The notes under the pieces: model-generated
Told to the model about the DNA's origin: nothing
The model's input: only the letters and a program-made list of their open reading frames with translations
Databases searched by the model: none
Shown: in pieces, positions 28,482 through 36,941 of the stretch
How positions within the stretch are numbered: the stretch's first letter is position 1
Layout: every line of letters begins with the position of its first letter
Assembly: GCA_004028505.1 (NCBI GenBank)
Contig: MTKO01000092.1
Coordinates: 1-64,000, forward strand
DNA length: 64,000 nt
Source of the DNA: Candidatus Electrothrix aarhusensis
GTDB taxonomy: Bacteria; Desulfobacterota; Desulfobulbia; Desulfobulbales; Desulfobulbaceae
Direction: 5' to 3'
Made by a program: the position numbers and the translations under genes

Positions 28482-29978
28482 ATGCAGTCTTCAGGCCCTC
28501 AGGTACTCGCTTTTTCCGGGGAGAAAAAGCGCTTTGATTGGAAACGATTGCTCTTTATCTTCACCGGGATCGGCCTTTTTGTTCTTGTGTACTTCTTCCC
28601 GCCTTGGCCAGATGCCATTGATCCGACCGGAGCGCATTTCATCTTAACCCGAGAGGGCAAGGGTGCCTTGGCTATTTTTCTGCTGGCTGCAACCTGGTGG
28701 GTGTTTGAAGTGGTGCCCATCGGTGTGACCAGTCTGACCATCGGCGTCCTGCAAGCCCTGTTCATGATCCGTGATCCTGGAACCGCATTTCGGGATTTTA
28801 TGGACCCTTCTGTGCTTTTTATCTTCGGCTCCATCATGATTGGCATGGTGTTTACCAAGACCGGTCTGACTCGGCGGATGGCCTACAAGATGCTCTCCAT
28901 TGTCGGGGAGCGAACCAGCATGATCTACCTGGGCTGCTTTGCCATGACCGGCGTGCTCACCCATTTCATGGCCCATACCGCAGTGGCTGCCACCATGTTT
29001 CCCCTACTCATGGCCATTCATTCCCTCTATGCTGATGAGGAGGGACCGACCCGCTTTGGTAAAGGCCTGTTCATCGGCATGGCCTATGTGGCAGGTGCAG
29101 GCAGTATCATTACCCTGCTGGGCGCGGCCAGAGGGGCGGTGGCCCTGGGTTTTTATAAGGACATCATGAAGGTGGATATCAGCTTTTTTGAATTGAGTTG
29201 GTATATGTTCCCCATTGGCTGGCTCATGATTTTTCTGCTCTGGGGCTTTTTTCTCCTCTTTTTCAAGCCGGAACATGCCCGGATTCCCGGCCTGAAGGAA
29301 AAGGCGAGCAGGATGTACAAGGACTTGGGTCGCTGGAGTCAGAAGGAGCTTCTCACCGCTGGGATCGTGTTCGGAACGATCCTGATCATCGCGCTGAAGA
29401 ATTTCATTCCCGCCTTGGCTGATATCCATAAAACCGGTATCCTGCTCTGCTCGACGGTTTCTTTTTTCCTCTTCAATATCCTTGCAATTGATGATCTTGA
29501 AGAGGTGCCTTGGAATATTATCCTGCTTTTTGCCGGAGCCATGTCCATCGGTTTCTGTCTCTGGGAGACCGGAGCAGCGCGGTGGCTGGCCGTCAATTGG
29601 CTGGTCCTCTTTCAGAATTCTCCGCCTCTGGTCTTCATTCTCGGCATGGCTTTCTTTGTTATGATGATGACCAACTTCATTATGAACGTGGCTGCCATTG
29701 CCATTTCCCTGCCCGTGGCCCTGGTTATTGCCCCTTATCTCGGAGTCAGCGGCGAAGTCATTCTCTTTTCTTCCCTTGTGGTCGCCGGGATGCCTTTTCT
29801 CCTGCTGGTCGGTGCTGCTCCCAATGCCATCGCCTATAACTCCAGGCAATTCAGTACTGGGGAGTTCTTCTTGTGGGGAATTCCGGCCAGTATCCTGTTG
29901 ATGTTGGTGGTCTGGCTGGCAGTGGCCGTTATCTGGCCGCTCATGGGGATGGAGATTTTTGTGCCTGTGGCGAGCTGA
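28482..29978 (+). CDS. SLC13/DASS family sodium:anion symporter
   Basis: 498 residues, some twelve membrane helices. Family marks are FMDPSVLFIFGSIMIGMVFTKTGLTRRMAYKML near the first hairpin, then MTNFIMNVAAIAISLPVALVIAPYLG and VGAAPNAIAYNSRQFSTGEFFLWGIPASI. DASS transporters import dicarboxylates, tricarboxylates or sulfate with sodium; the substrate cannot be settled here. A fermentation product or sulfate are both plausible for an anaerobe. Confidence 0.9.
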   Translation: MQSSGPQVLAFSGEKKRFDWKRLLFIFTGIGLFVLVYFFPPWPDAIDPTGAHFILTREGKGALAIFLLAATWWVFEVVPIGVTSLTIGVLQALFMIRDPGTAFRDFMDPSVLFIFGSIMIGMVFTKTGLTRRMAYKMLSIVGERTSMIYLGCFAMTGVLTHFMAHTAVAATMFPLLMAIHSLYADEEGPTRFGKGLFIGMAYVAGAGSIITLLGAARGAVALGFYKDIMKVDISFFELSWYMFPIGWLMIFLLWGFFLLFFKPEHARIPGLKEKASRMYKDLGRWSQKELLTAGIVFGTILIIALKNFIPALADIHKTGILLCSTVSFFLFNILAIDDLEEVPWNIILLFAGAMSIGFCLWETGAARWLAVNWLVLFQNSPPLVFILGMAFFVMMMTNFIMNVAAIAISLPVALVIAPYLGVSGEVILFSSLVVAGMPFLLLVGAAPNAIAYNSRQFSTGEFFLWGIPASILLMLVVWLAVAVIWPLMGMEIFVPVAS

Positions 29979-30055
29979 TCTCACCATGATAATTGCCTGT
30001 CCTTAGTGCAGCTCGGTTGTGACCTGTGTGAGGAGAGTCGAAGAAAGGAAAAACA

Positions 30056-31312
30056 ATGCTGGAAAACATATCAGACCTGCTCAAACAGATAGCCTTAGGT
30101 GAGGACTCAATTCTTGAGCTGAAGAATATCTCCTTCAAGAATGATAAAATCAGCGGCCCACATCGTAACGGGATGGCCGATGAACTTGCCGCAATGGCCA
30201 ATACCCATGCTGGAGTTATTTTACTGGGTATTGATGACAGGACTCGGGAGATTGAGGGTATTCCATCCGAAAAACTTGATCTTGTCGAAGATTGGCTGCG
30301 AGCCATCTGTAACGATCTTATTGAGCCTCCTTTGGATTGCCTTATCCGCAAGCTTTCACTGCCTGTTCAGAAAGAAGAAGAGAAAATAATCATTCGCGTT
30401 GATGTTCCAAGGAGTCTGTTTGTTCATCAAAGTCCGGGCGGCTATTTTCGTCGTATCGGCAGTTCCAAGCGGCAGATGAAGCCGGATATGTTAGCACGTC
30501 TTTTTCAGCAGCGCAGCCAAGCCCGTCTGATACGCTTTGACGAACAGGTCGTACCAGGGGCGTGGCTTGATGAATTAAGTCCAACCTTGTGGAACCGCTT
30601 CAGGACGGTTATCTCTCCTCATGATGATCAGGAATTTCTGCTCAAGATGAAATTGATCGCGCCAGGAGACAACGATGTTCTCTGTCCGACAGTCAGCGGT
30701 GTTTTAATGGCCTGCGAGACACCGGATGCCTTTATGCCCGGTGCCTTTATTCAGGCAGTCTGTTATCGCGGTATAGAGAGAAACGGCGGATATCAGCTTG
30801 ATGCTAAGGATATCAGCGGCCCCTTGGATATTCAGATCCGGGAAGCCTGTCAGTTTGTTGAGCGTAATATGCGTGTTTATGCTATCAAGGCCCCGAATAG
30901 GATCGACACACCGCAGTTTTCTCTGAACGCTGTTTTTGAGGCTATGGTCAACGCGGTTGCCCACCGTGATTACTCGGTTTATGGATCAAAAATTCGCCTC
31001 CATCTTTTTGCCGACCGTCTTGAGATCTTTTCTCCGGGGACCATTCCCAATACCATGACCATTGACAGTCTCTCGGAACGGCAGTCTGCCCGTAATGAGT
31101 TACTGACCTCTCTGCTCGCCCGCTGTCCGATGAATTTCAATGCCATAGGGAGCCAACGGAGTTCTATTATGGATAAACGCGGAGAAGGCGTCCCTATCAT
31201 TATCATAGAGAGCGAGCAACTTTCCGGTGTCAGGCCGGAATACCGGCTTCTTGACGATGCCGAGCTTAAGCTGACCATCTATGCGGCCCCCCCGCCTGCG
31301 GAGCACGGCTGA
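30056..31312 (+). CDS. AlbA_2 (Schlafen-like) domain protein with C-terminal ATP-binding-like region
   Basis: 418 residues. The N-terminal part has the AlbA_2 signature (ILELKNISFKNDKISGPHRNGMADELAAMANTHAGVILLGIDD, including E-x-K and G-G-x-ILLGI). The C-terminal half has FEAMVNAVAHRDYSVYGSKIRLHLF, a degenerate GHKL-like segment typical of putative ATP-dependent DNA helicase-related proteins. Function is not established; relatives are common in accessory and defence regions. GAAAGGAAAA precedes the ATG. Confidence 0.85.
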   Translation: MLENISDLLKQIALGEDSILELKNISFKNDKISGPHRNGMADELAAMANTHAGVILLGIDDRTREIEGIPSEKLDLVEDWLRAICNDLIEPPLDCLIRKLSLPVQKEEEKIIIRVDVPRSLFVHQSPGGYFRRIGSSKRQMKPDMLARLFQQRSQARLIRFDEQVVPGAWLDELSPTLWNRFRTVISPHDDQEFLLKMKLIAPGDNDVLCPTVSGVLMACETPDAFMPGAFIQAVCYRGIERNGGYQLDAKDISGPLDIQIREACQFVERNMRVYAIKAPNRIDTPQFSLNAVFEAMVNAVAHRDYSVYGSKIRLHLFADRLEIFSPGTIPNTMTIDSLSERQSARNELLTSLLARCPMNFNAIGSQRSSIMDKRGEGVPIIIIESEQLSGVRPEYRLLDDAELKLTIYAAPPPAEHG

Positions 31313-31364
31313 TTACAAGCAGGTGCGATGGGCGATAAGGTGATAAATCCTTTGTGAAAAATAC

Positions 31365-31394
31365 TTGACAAACACGAGTAGTGAGGTTTATTAT
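31365..31394 (+). promoter_or_regulatory. Sigma-70-type promoter before the riboswitch
   Basis: TTGACA (31365-31370) and TATTAT (31389-31394) have an 18-base spacer. Transcription would start near 31401, about 30 bases before the riboswitch outer stem. Confidence 0.6.
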
Positions 31395-31431
31395 TTATTT
31401 TCCATAATAAATGGCAATGCTTGTTTACTGA

Positions 31432-31540
31432 GCAGGTGCCTTCACTTTCTGGGACAGAACCGGAAAACTGAAAAGCCACAGCCGTCGTGAGGCGGTGTCG
31501 GAAAGCCACGGATCTCGAAGAAGACCGCCGGGTTGCCTGC
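31432..31540 (+). ncRNA. GEMM-I (cyclic di-GMP-I) riboswitch
   Basis: The 3' half carries the family core: GGAAAGCCACGGATCT (31500-31515), then AGACCGCCGGGTTGCC (31522-31537). In the first helix GCCGTC and GGCGGT close a GTGA tetraloop, as expected for the GNRA loop that docks into the second helix. The core probably starts at about 31455. An extra small hairpin (TTCTG/CAGAA) and a GCAGG/CCTGC outer stem (31432-31436 with 31536-31540) flank it. CCTGC runs straight into TTTTTATTT, so the outer stem could act as a terminator. It would couple the downstream exoprotein genes to c-di-GMP. The left part deviates from consensus. Confidence 0.7.
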
Positions 31541-31580
31541 TTTTTATTTCTGAACTTTTTGAATGCCGAGGAAGTGTGTT

Positions 31581-31739
31581 ATGAGTTCCATAAAACAAGT
31601 ACCCGCTCAGGGGTACATCCTTCCATCGTATCGTCAGGCTGATACCTGTCGTTTCTTTTCCATCTTAAAAAAATATAACGCTGTCGAGTTAAAGCTGACG
31701 GTTGCTCGTTTTGTTTTACAATCAGTCAGTGAGCGGTAG
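31581..31739 (+). CDS. 52-residue hypothetical protein following the riboswitch
   Basis: The ORF starts MSSIKQVPAQGYILPSYRQA and has GAGGA 8 bases before its ATG. It is the first reading frame after the riboswitch. No family is recognised. The stop codon TAG is also the first three bases of a REP palindrome (31737). It could be a real small protein or a leader that spaces the riboswitch from the secreted-protein genes. Confidence 0.45.
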   Translation: MSSIKQVPAQGYILPSYRQADTCRFFSILKKYNAVELKLTVARFVLQSVSER

Positions 31740-31816
31740 GGTGCGTTCCACGCACCGTTTCTTGTGCGTATGCAATTGACAACCGAATTATTTTTGATGC
31801 GGAAGCTGCATCCTAC
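31737..31816. repeat. REP pair (BIME) 1
   Basis: TAGGGTGCGTTCCACGCACC (31737-31756) and GATGCGGAA-GCTGCATCCTAC (31796-31816) are two imperfect palindromes in opposite sense. This pair recurs before each secreted-protein gene in the island. Confidence 0.85.
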
Positions 31817-31844
31817 GAAGACTGCTGCACCAAAAGGAGAAAAT

Positions 31845-32831
31845 ATGCGAACTTTAATAACTGCATTCTGTACGTTGCTGACGCTGCTGTTTTTTGCTGC
31901 GCCTGCCGAATACGCACACGCAGCAGTCCCTTCGACCTTGAACTATCAGGGCATGCTGTCCAGTAATACGGGTCAGCCGCTAACCGGCACCCATGATATT
32001 ACCTTCAGCTTGTACGGAGACGGCGGCACTCGGTTCTGGCAGGAGACAAAGAATGTTACCTTTGACGGCAGCGGGCGTTTTTCCGTGACCCTCGGAGGCG
32101 ATTCAGGCAATCCGCTTGACCCCAAGGATTTCACCGGAACCACTTTTATCGGAATTCAGGTAGGCAGTGAACCAGAGCTGGCTCCTCGGCAGCAGCTGAC
32201 CAGTGTGGCTTATGCCTTTCAGTCCTTTCTTGGTGGGGTACCTGTAGGCACGATTTTGGAATATGCGGGATCGACAGCTCCAGATGGTTTTTTGTTGTGT
32301 CGAGGCGGTAAAGTATCTCGAACGACATACTCTGCTCTCTTTGCTATAATCGGCACAACATACGGTGCCGGAGACGGTTCAACAACTTTCAACTTGCCGG
32401 ACAAGAGAAACAGAACATCGTTCGGTGCTGGATCTACATATAAGTTAGGCGATAAAATTGGCAGTGCAACTGTCAACTTATCTCATAGGCATAGCGGCCC
32501 AAGTCATACACATGCTGGTCCAAATCATAGACATAGCGGCCCAAATCATACACATAGTTTTGTACATGAACATTATGTATCACGAGTGAACAACGGAACC
32601 TCCTGGAGTGAAAGCGGTGGCGGTCTGGAGCATGGTGGTGATTATGGTGGTCTGACCATGCAGGGGTCACAAAGTCCAACAACAACAAGCGGTGGCGGAA
32701 CAGGAAACACAGGTTTTAGCGGAACAGGTAACACAGGCTCCGGCGGAACAGGAAACACAGGAAGTGCTGGAAACACTGCACAATCAATTATGAACCCTGG
32801 ACTCGCAACGAATTTTATCATCAAACACTAA
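31845..32831 (+). CDS. Secreted phage-tail-collar-like protein with His-rich repeats
   Basis: 328 residues from ATG 31845, preceded by AAAGGAGAAAAT. The signal peptide is MRTLITAFCTLLTLLFFAAP followed by AEYAHA. A conserved N-terminal module (VPSTLNYQGMLSSNTGQPLTG to LTSVAYAFQ) is shared with the next gene. A tail-collar domain follows (GTILEYAGSTAPDGFLLCRGG, YSALFAIIGTTYGAGDGSTTFNLPD). The middle is rich in His (HRHSGPSHTHAGPNHRH) and the end in Gly-Asn-Thr repeats (GNTGFSGTGNTG). These suggest a trimeric fibre or metal-binding adhesin tip at the cell surface. It is not in a prophage; no other phage gene is near. Confidence 0.82.
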   Translation: MRTLITAFCTLLTLLFFAAPAEYAHAAVPSTLNYQGMLSSNTGQPLTGTHDITFSLYGDGGTRFWQETKNVTFDGSGRFSVTLGGDSGNPLDPKDFTGTTFIGIQVGSEPELAPRQQLTSVAYAFQSFLGGVPVGTILEYAGSTAPDGFLLCRGGKVSRTTYSALFAIIGTTYGAGDGSTTFNLPDKRNRTSFGAGSTYKLGDKIGSATVNLSHRHSGPSHTHAGPNHRHSGPNHTHSFVHEHYVSRVNNGTSWSESGGGLEHGGDYGGLTMQGSQSPTTTSGGGTGNTGFSGTGNTGSGGTGNTGSAGNTAQSIMNPGLATNFIIKH

Positions 32832-32854
32832 TGATAATAAACAGCCCAGCCCAG

Positions 32855-32934
32855 TAGGGTGCGTTCCACGCACCACTTACTGGACATCTGCATTCAACAA
32901 CCGAATTATTTTTGATGCGGAAATTGCATCCTAC
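32855..32934. repeat. REP pair (BIME) 2
   Basis: TAGGGTGCGTTCCACGCACC (32855-32874) and GATGCGGAAATTGCATCCTAC (32914-32934). The segment continues, nearly identical to the one before the first collar gene, right into the ribosome site, so promoter-proximal DNA was duplicated together with the gene. Confidence 0.85.
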
Positions 32935-32962
32935 GAAGACTGCTGCACCAAAAGGAGAAAAT

Positions 32963-33868
32963 ATGCGAACTTTAATAACTGCACTCTGCTTGCTGCTGAC
33001 GCTACTGTTTTTTGTCGTGCCTGCCGAATACGGATGCGCTGCTGTTCCATCGACCTTGAATTATCAGGGCATGTTATCTGATAACGCGGGCCAGCCGGTA
33101 ACCGGCCCTCATGATATTACCTTCAGCTTGTATAGAGACGGCAGTACCCGATTTTGGCAGGAAACGCAGAACGTTACTTTTGACGGTAGCGGGCGTTTTT
33201 CCGTGACCCTCGGGTCTGGCTCAGGCAACCCGCTTGATCCCAAGGATTTCACCGGAACCACCTTTATCGGAATAAAAGTGGGCACTGAACCGGAGCTGGC
33301 ACCCCGGCAGCAGCTGACCAGCGTGGCCTATGCCTTTCAGTCCTTTCTTGGCGGAGTGCCTTCCGGGGTGATTGTGATGTGGAGCGGGTCGATAAGTAAT
33401 ATTCCAGAAGGCTGGGCTTTGTGCAACGGCACGCAGGGAACACCGAATCTGCAGGGGAAATTTATTGTCGGTACAGGAAGCGGGTATTCGGTGGGCAATA
33501 CAGGTGGGACTGCATCCAATAATCTGACACACAGCCATACCGTAAATTCGCACAACCACAGTATTACTGGAGATGCTCCAGGCACCAGCAACCCTGGAGA
33601 CCACGAACATCGTATTGATGTTGATGTATACAGCCAGATTGGAGACACAACCGATGGTGCAGATGACGGCAGCAAGGATGTCGGCAGCGAAAGCCATGGT
33701 CACCACTTACAGTTCAACACCATAAAAGCCGGAGGTCACTCCCACACTGTTAACTCGCATTCTCACGGAGGTAAAACCGGAAACCAATCCCCCGGAACAA
33801 ATAGCAAACTCAGTATACAGGAAAACCGTCCTCCGTACTATGCACTCGCCTACATCATGAAATTATAA
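32963..33868 (+). CDS. Secreted phage-tail-collar-like protein, paralogue of the preceding gene
   Basis: 301 residues from ATG 32963. The signal peptide (MRTLITALCLLLTLLFFVVP) and N-terminal module are almost the same as in the upstream gene (STLNYQGMLSDNAGQPVTG to SVAYAFQSFLGG). The C-terminal half is different: MWSGSISNIPEGWALCNG and GTPNLQGKFIVGTGSGYSVG form a different collar type. This is followed by His-rich NLTHSHTVNSHNHS and HSHTVNSHSHGG, ending YYALAYIMKL. Shared N-terminus with swapped tips looks like tip diversification after gene duplication. Confidence 0.82.
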   Translation: MRTLITALCLLLTLLFFVVPAEYGCAAVPSTLNYQGMLSDNAGQPVTGPHDITFSLYRDGSTRFWQETQNVTFDGSGRFSVTLGSGSGNPLDPKDFTGTTFIGIKVGTEPELAPRQQLTSVAYAFQSFLGGVPSGVIVMWSGSISNIPEGWALCNGTQGTPNLQGKFIVGTGSGYSVGNTGGTASNNLTHSHTVNSHNHSITGDAPGTSNPGDHEHRIDVDVYSQIGDTTDGADDGSKDVGSESHGHHLQFNTIKAGGHSHTVNSHSHGGKTGNQSPGTNSKLSIQENRPPYYALAYIMKL

Positions 33869-33876
33869 TTAGCCAG

Positions 33877-33956
33877 TAGGGTGCGTTCCATGCACCATTT
33901 CCTGGACATACGCACTCAACAACTGAATTATTTTTGATGCGGAAATCGCATCCTAC
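33877..33956. repeat. REP pair (BIME) 3
   Basis: TAGGGTGCGTTCCATGCACC (33877-33896) and GATGCGGAAATCGCATCCTAC (33936-33956). Third copy of the same pair, before the 928-residue protein. The 3' flank even repeats the coding-end ATCATGAAATTATAAT of the preceding gene. Confidence 0.85.
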
Positions 33957-33985
33957 ATCATGAAATTATAATCAGGCCTGAACCC

Positions 33986-36772
33986 ATGTTCAAACGTTCT
34001 TTCGTTGCACATCTGTCGCTTGTTCTCTTCCTTTGCTGCTTGCTGTTTACTGCCCCTGCTGCTGAATCCCACACCCTGATCCACGGCGACATGGGGACGG
34101 TTGGCGGCACGGCCTCCTCCTCTTCCTATACCTTGCAAACCACCAGCATGTTTCCGTGGAAACAGGAAGCGAGCACCGATTACTGGCATCACCTTGCTGT
34201 TACGGCCCTGAATAATGGCATCGATTATCGTGACAGTTTACTCCTGCTCGGCAGTACACCGGGTACAGACACGCCGCAGGGCAGGATGCTCCTTGACCCG
34301 ACCCTGAACTACGAGGATGAGGGATTCATTGCTTTTCTTGATACCGACCAGGACGGTTGGCCTGATTCCTTCACCTTGAGCAATGATCTGGAAGAAAGTC
34401 TGCGCACAGCCATTGCGACCTTTGCCTATGAGCTATATATCGGCTACCCGGATGCAGAAACAAATCTCCGGGATGCGATCAAAAACTTGTCCTCCATCTA
34501 TCTGATGCTCGGTGATGAGTTCCTCATTGATGCTCTGGAATGGCGATTCTCCTCCGATACCCTTGGTCTGGAGGAAAAAATTGATGAACAAATTATGCTG
34601 CTGATCAAAGCTCGGCTTTGCTACGACAGCGCGGTCAACGTCTTTATCAATGGCTTCAGTCCAGCAGTGGGCACGGCTCTATATGTATCGGATTATTTCG
34701 ACGCCACTCTGTTCAATCTCTTTCATCTTGCTGTGGAACGTTTGAGCACGGCCCAACGGGAACAAACCGCCAAGATCCTGGTTCGTGATATGGCTCCAGG
34801 CAGTGCGGACGATGCCCGTGCCCAAGCAGCTGATGTTCTCCGGCCCGCCTATACCAATACCTATCTCCTGACAGCGGCATTGGGCCAGAGAGAAGGAGCG
34901 AATTTTCTCGCCTACGGTGGTGACCGCTTACACAACGCTTTGCAGTCTCTGCAAAATCAGGCGGCTATTTACACTCGCGGCCTGAATCCGCTTGGTTTTG
35001 ATGACCGTTATGTGCCCATGCAGGATTTCACCGAGGTTCTCTACCCCAATGCACGGGCCTCCTATACAACTGCCACCTCCAGCTATGGAGCCTTTGAAGC
35101 TGAAAAACGAGATTTTGATCATATCGTTGAACAGCTCCGGGCGACCCATAACAGTCTGGCAACCAATATGTACCGGGAAAAGCTGGCCTCCCTGACCGGT
35201 CTGCCGCTTAACAGCAGCTTTAATTCCTTTGCAATTGCTGGCAATGAGTTACATGACTGTGATCCAGATGATGCTAATTTTCCCTCCTGTGTGTCAAGCA
35301 AGACCAGTGGGGTACTTGGGGCCAAGTACAGCCGGTTGCGGGATGCGCAGCTTCGTATTGATTCCGTGGAATTGCGTAAAGAAAACATCTATGCCAAAAT
35401 TGAGATGGAAAATAAACGGTTCAACAACCTGTTACGTCTTGAGCATATAACCTTTACACAACAATCCCAGGCATTGGATGAATATGTTGTCAAGATGAAA
35501 GATGCAAAAACCAAGACAAAACAAAACACCAGAGAAAATGGTGAAAAGACCAAAAGATACATAACGAGCTATAATCTTGTTGATGAACCTACCCAGTTTA
35601 GTAGCGAAAAAGAGAAAAAAACCCTCGAAATTCTGTCAAACTATAAAATCGTACATATGGAAACCGAACATGAGGTTGCCCTTATGCACCTGCTGCATCA
35701 GGCCGCAGAGGTGGACATTGATCTCGATTTAGCAATAGAGATGTACAATTCCACAGCCCAAGATTTTGACACCGCCCTAGTGGAGCGGGATAACCTTGTA
35801 TATCTAGCCAAGACCGCAGAAGAATATTACACTTACAATGACAGCCAGATCCGAGATAAAGTAGTGGAAACCCGCATCCTGCGTTCCGAAGCGGCCCTCA
35901 ACTTTGCCCGTGACCTGAACACGGCTCTACTGCGCAGCTACCTGGCAGCTAAGGCCCTGGAGTACAAATACCTTACCCCGCTGGAAAACATTTCCCTTGA
36001 TGGCGGCCAGAGCCTGGATATCAACGACTTATACCGGATTCAGACCCCTCATGACCTTGATGTCTTTCTCAATGACCTGAGCAATTACGATACTGGCTGT
36101 GCATGGGGTGCTGTCAGTGAGCGCCTGTATCGTATTTCTTTGGCCAAGGATATCCTCGGCCTAACTGATGATTATCTTGAATCACTCGGAGCATTGACTA
36201 ATTCGGCAAAAGAACAGCTGCGCCGGGAAAGAGTGCAGGCATTTTTGGCTGATAAAATCGATGCAGACAGCAATGATCTTAGCTTTCCCTTTTCCATCTC
36301 CCTTGCTGATGAAGGCATTGCCCGTTATAGCAAATATAACGTCAAAATATGGTGGGGAACTGCCTCGCCGCCCTGTGATCCGGTTGAGGCTAAAGGTATT
36401 GCCGTTAAAATTACAACACTCCAACCAGCCGACCTTGAGCCTTATGTGACCCTCAAGCTAACCGGCAGCCAGACTTTTTGGAATGAAAACAAAGAAGTTC
36501 TTGAATATGTTCCTGTTAGCAAGTATCTGAACATGCAGTCTATCGGCACGGACAGCAGCGTGGTGACCACAGGCTCCTTTGATGCCTTTGTCTATACGGA
36601 TCCCCGCGACGTGAACATGAATCAGTGGTCCAATAGCTTCAAAGGCAGGAGCTTAGCCTCTTCATCTTGGGAAATCGTGATCGAAGATTTCAGCTCTGGA
36701 GTCGATATTGATTGGGATCAGGTGACGGATATCACCTTTTTTATGGATACAATGGCTATGACCCTGCCGTAA
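33986..36772 (+). CDS. Large secreted helical protein, unknown function
   Basis: 928 residues with a signal peptide (FVAHLSLVLFLCCLLFTAPAA). An EF-hand-like Asp motif lies early (DTDQDGWPDSF). Residues about 110-760 are largely helical with heptad-like stretches (ERDNLVYLAKTAEEYY, LNTALLRSYLAAKALEYKY), and residues about 760-928 look beta-rich (YVTLKLTGSQTFW, then SSWEIVIEDFSSGVDIDWDQVTDITFFMDT). The beta-rich end, and position directly upstream of an SpvB/RHS protein, recall the C-terminus of Tc-toxin A components, but the protein is much shorter and exported by a signal peptide. I treat that likeness as a hint only. Confidence 0.75.
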   Translation: MFKRSFVAHLSLVLFLCCLLFTAPAAESHTLIHGDMGTVGGTASSSSYTLQTTSMFPWKQEASTDYWHHLAVTALNNGIDYRDSLLLLGSTPGTDTPQGRMLLDPTLNYEDEGFIAFLDTDQDGWPDSFTLSNDLEESLRTAIATFAYELYIGYPDAETNLRDAIKNLSSIYLMLGDEFLIDALEWRFSSDTLGLEEKIDEQIMLLIKARLCYDSAVNVFINGFSPAVGTALYVSDYFDATLFNLFHLAVERLSTAQREQTAKILVRDMAPGSADDARAQAADVLRPAYTNTYLLTAALGQREGANFLAYGGDRLHNALQSLQNQAAIYTRGLNPLGFDDRYVPMQDFTEVLYPNARASYTTATSSYGAFEAEKRDFDHIVEQLRATHNSLATNMYREKLASLTGLPLNSSFNSFAIAGNELHDCDPDDANFPSCVSSKTSGVLGAKYSRLRDAQLRIDSVELRKENIYAKIEMENKRFNNLLRLEHITFTQQSQALDEYVVKMKDAKTKTKQNTRENGEKTKRYITSYNLVDEPTQFSSEKEKKTLEILSNYKIVHMETEHEVALMHLLHQAAEVDIDLDLAIEMYNSTAQDFDTALVERDNLVYLAKTAEEYYTYNDSQIRDKVVETRILRSEAALNFARDLNTALLRSYLAAKALEYKYLTPLENISLDGGQSLDINDLYRIQTPHDLDVFLNDLSNYDTGCAWGAVSERLYRISLAKDILGLTDDYLESLGALTNSAKEQLRRERVQAFLADKIDADSNDLSFPFSISLADEGIARYSKYNVKIWWGTASPPCDPVEAKGIAVKITTLQPADLEPYVTLKLTGSQTFWNENKEVLEYVPVSKYLNMQSIGTDSSVVTTGSFDAFVYTDPRDVNMNQWSNSFKGRSLASSSWEIVIEDFSSGVDIDWDQVTDITFFMDTMAMTLP

Positions 36773-36796
36773 CCGATTATTTTGATGCAGAGAAGC

Positions 36797-36908
36797 GTAG
36801 GGTGCGCCCCGCGCACCAATCCGATTACGATTATTGCTCGTTTTTGGTGCGGGAACTGCACCCTACACTGCTGTAATAATTCGTTTTGGTGCGGAGGCCG
36901 CACCCTAC
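36797..36908. repeat. Cluster of three REP palindromes
   Basis: GTAGGGTGCGCCCCGCGCACC (36797-36817), then GGTGCGGGAACTGCACCCTAC (36846-36866) and GGTGCGGAGGCCGCACCCTAC (36888-36908). They fill the gap between the helical protein and the SpvB/RHS gene. Confidence 0.88.
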
Positions 36909-36941
36909 ATTTGATACGAAAACCGTGCCCAACGCCTGATT

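Noticed and set aside
31845..33868. Prophage tail genes
   Set aside because: Both proteins have signal peptides and no capsid, tail tube, lysis or integrase genes are near, so cell-surface proteins are more likely.
33986..36772. Firm assignment as a Tc-toxin A component
   Set aside because: Only the position and a vague C-terminal likeness support it; length and signal peptide do not fit classic TcA.
36797..36908. Possible CRISPR array, because of repeated 21-base palindromes
   Set aside because: The repeats alternate in orientation, spacing is irregular and no cas genes are present. They match REP palindromes linked to the RAYT.
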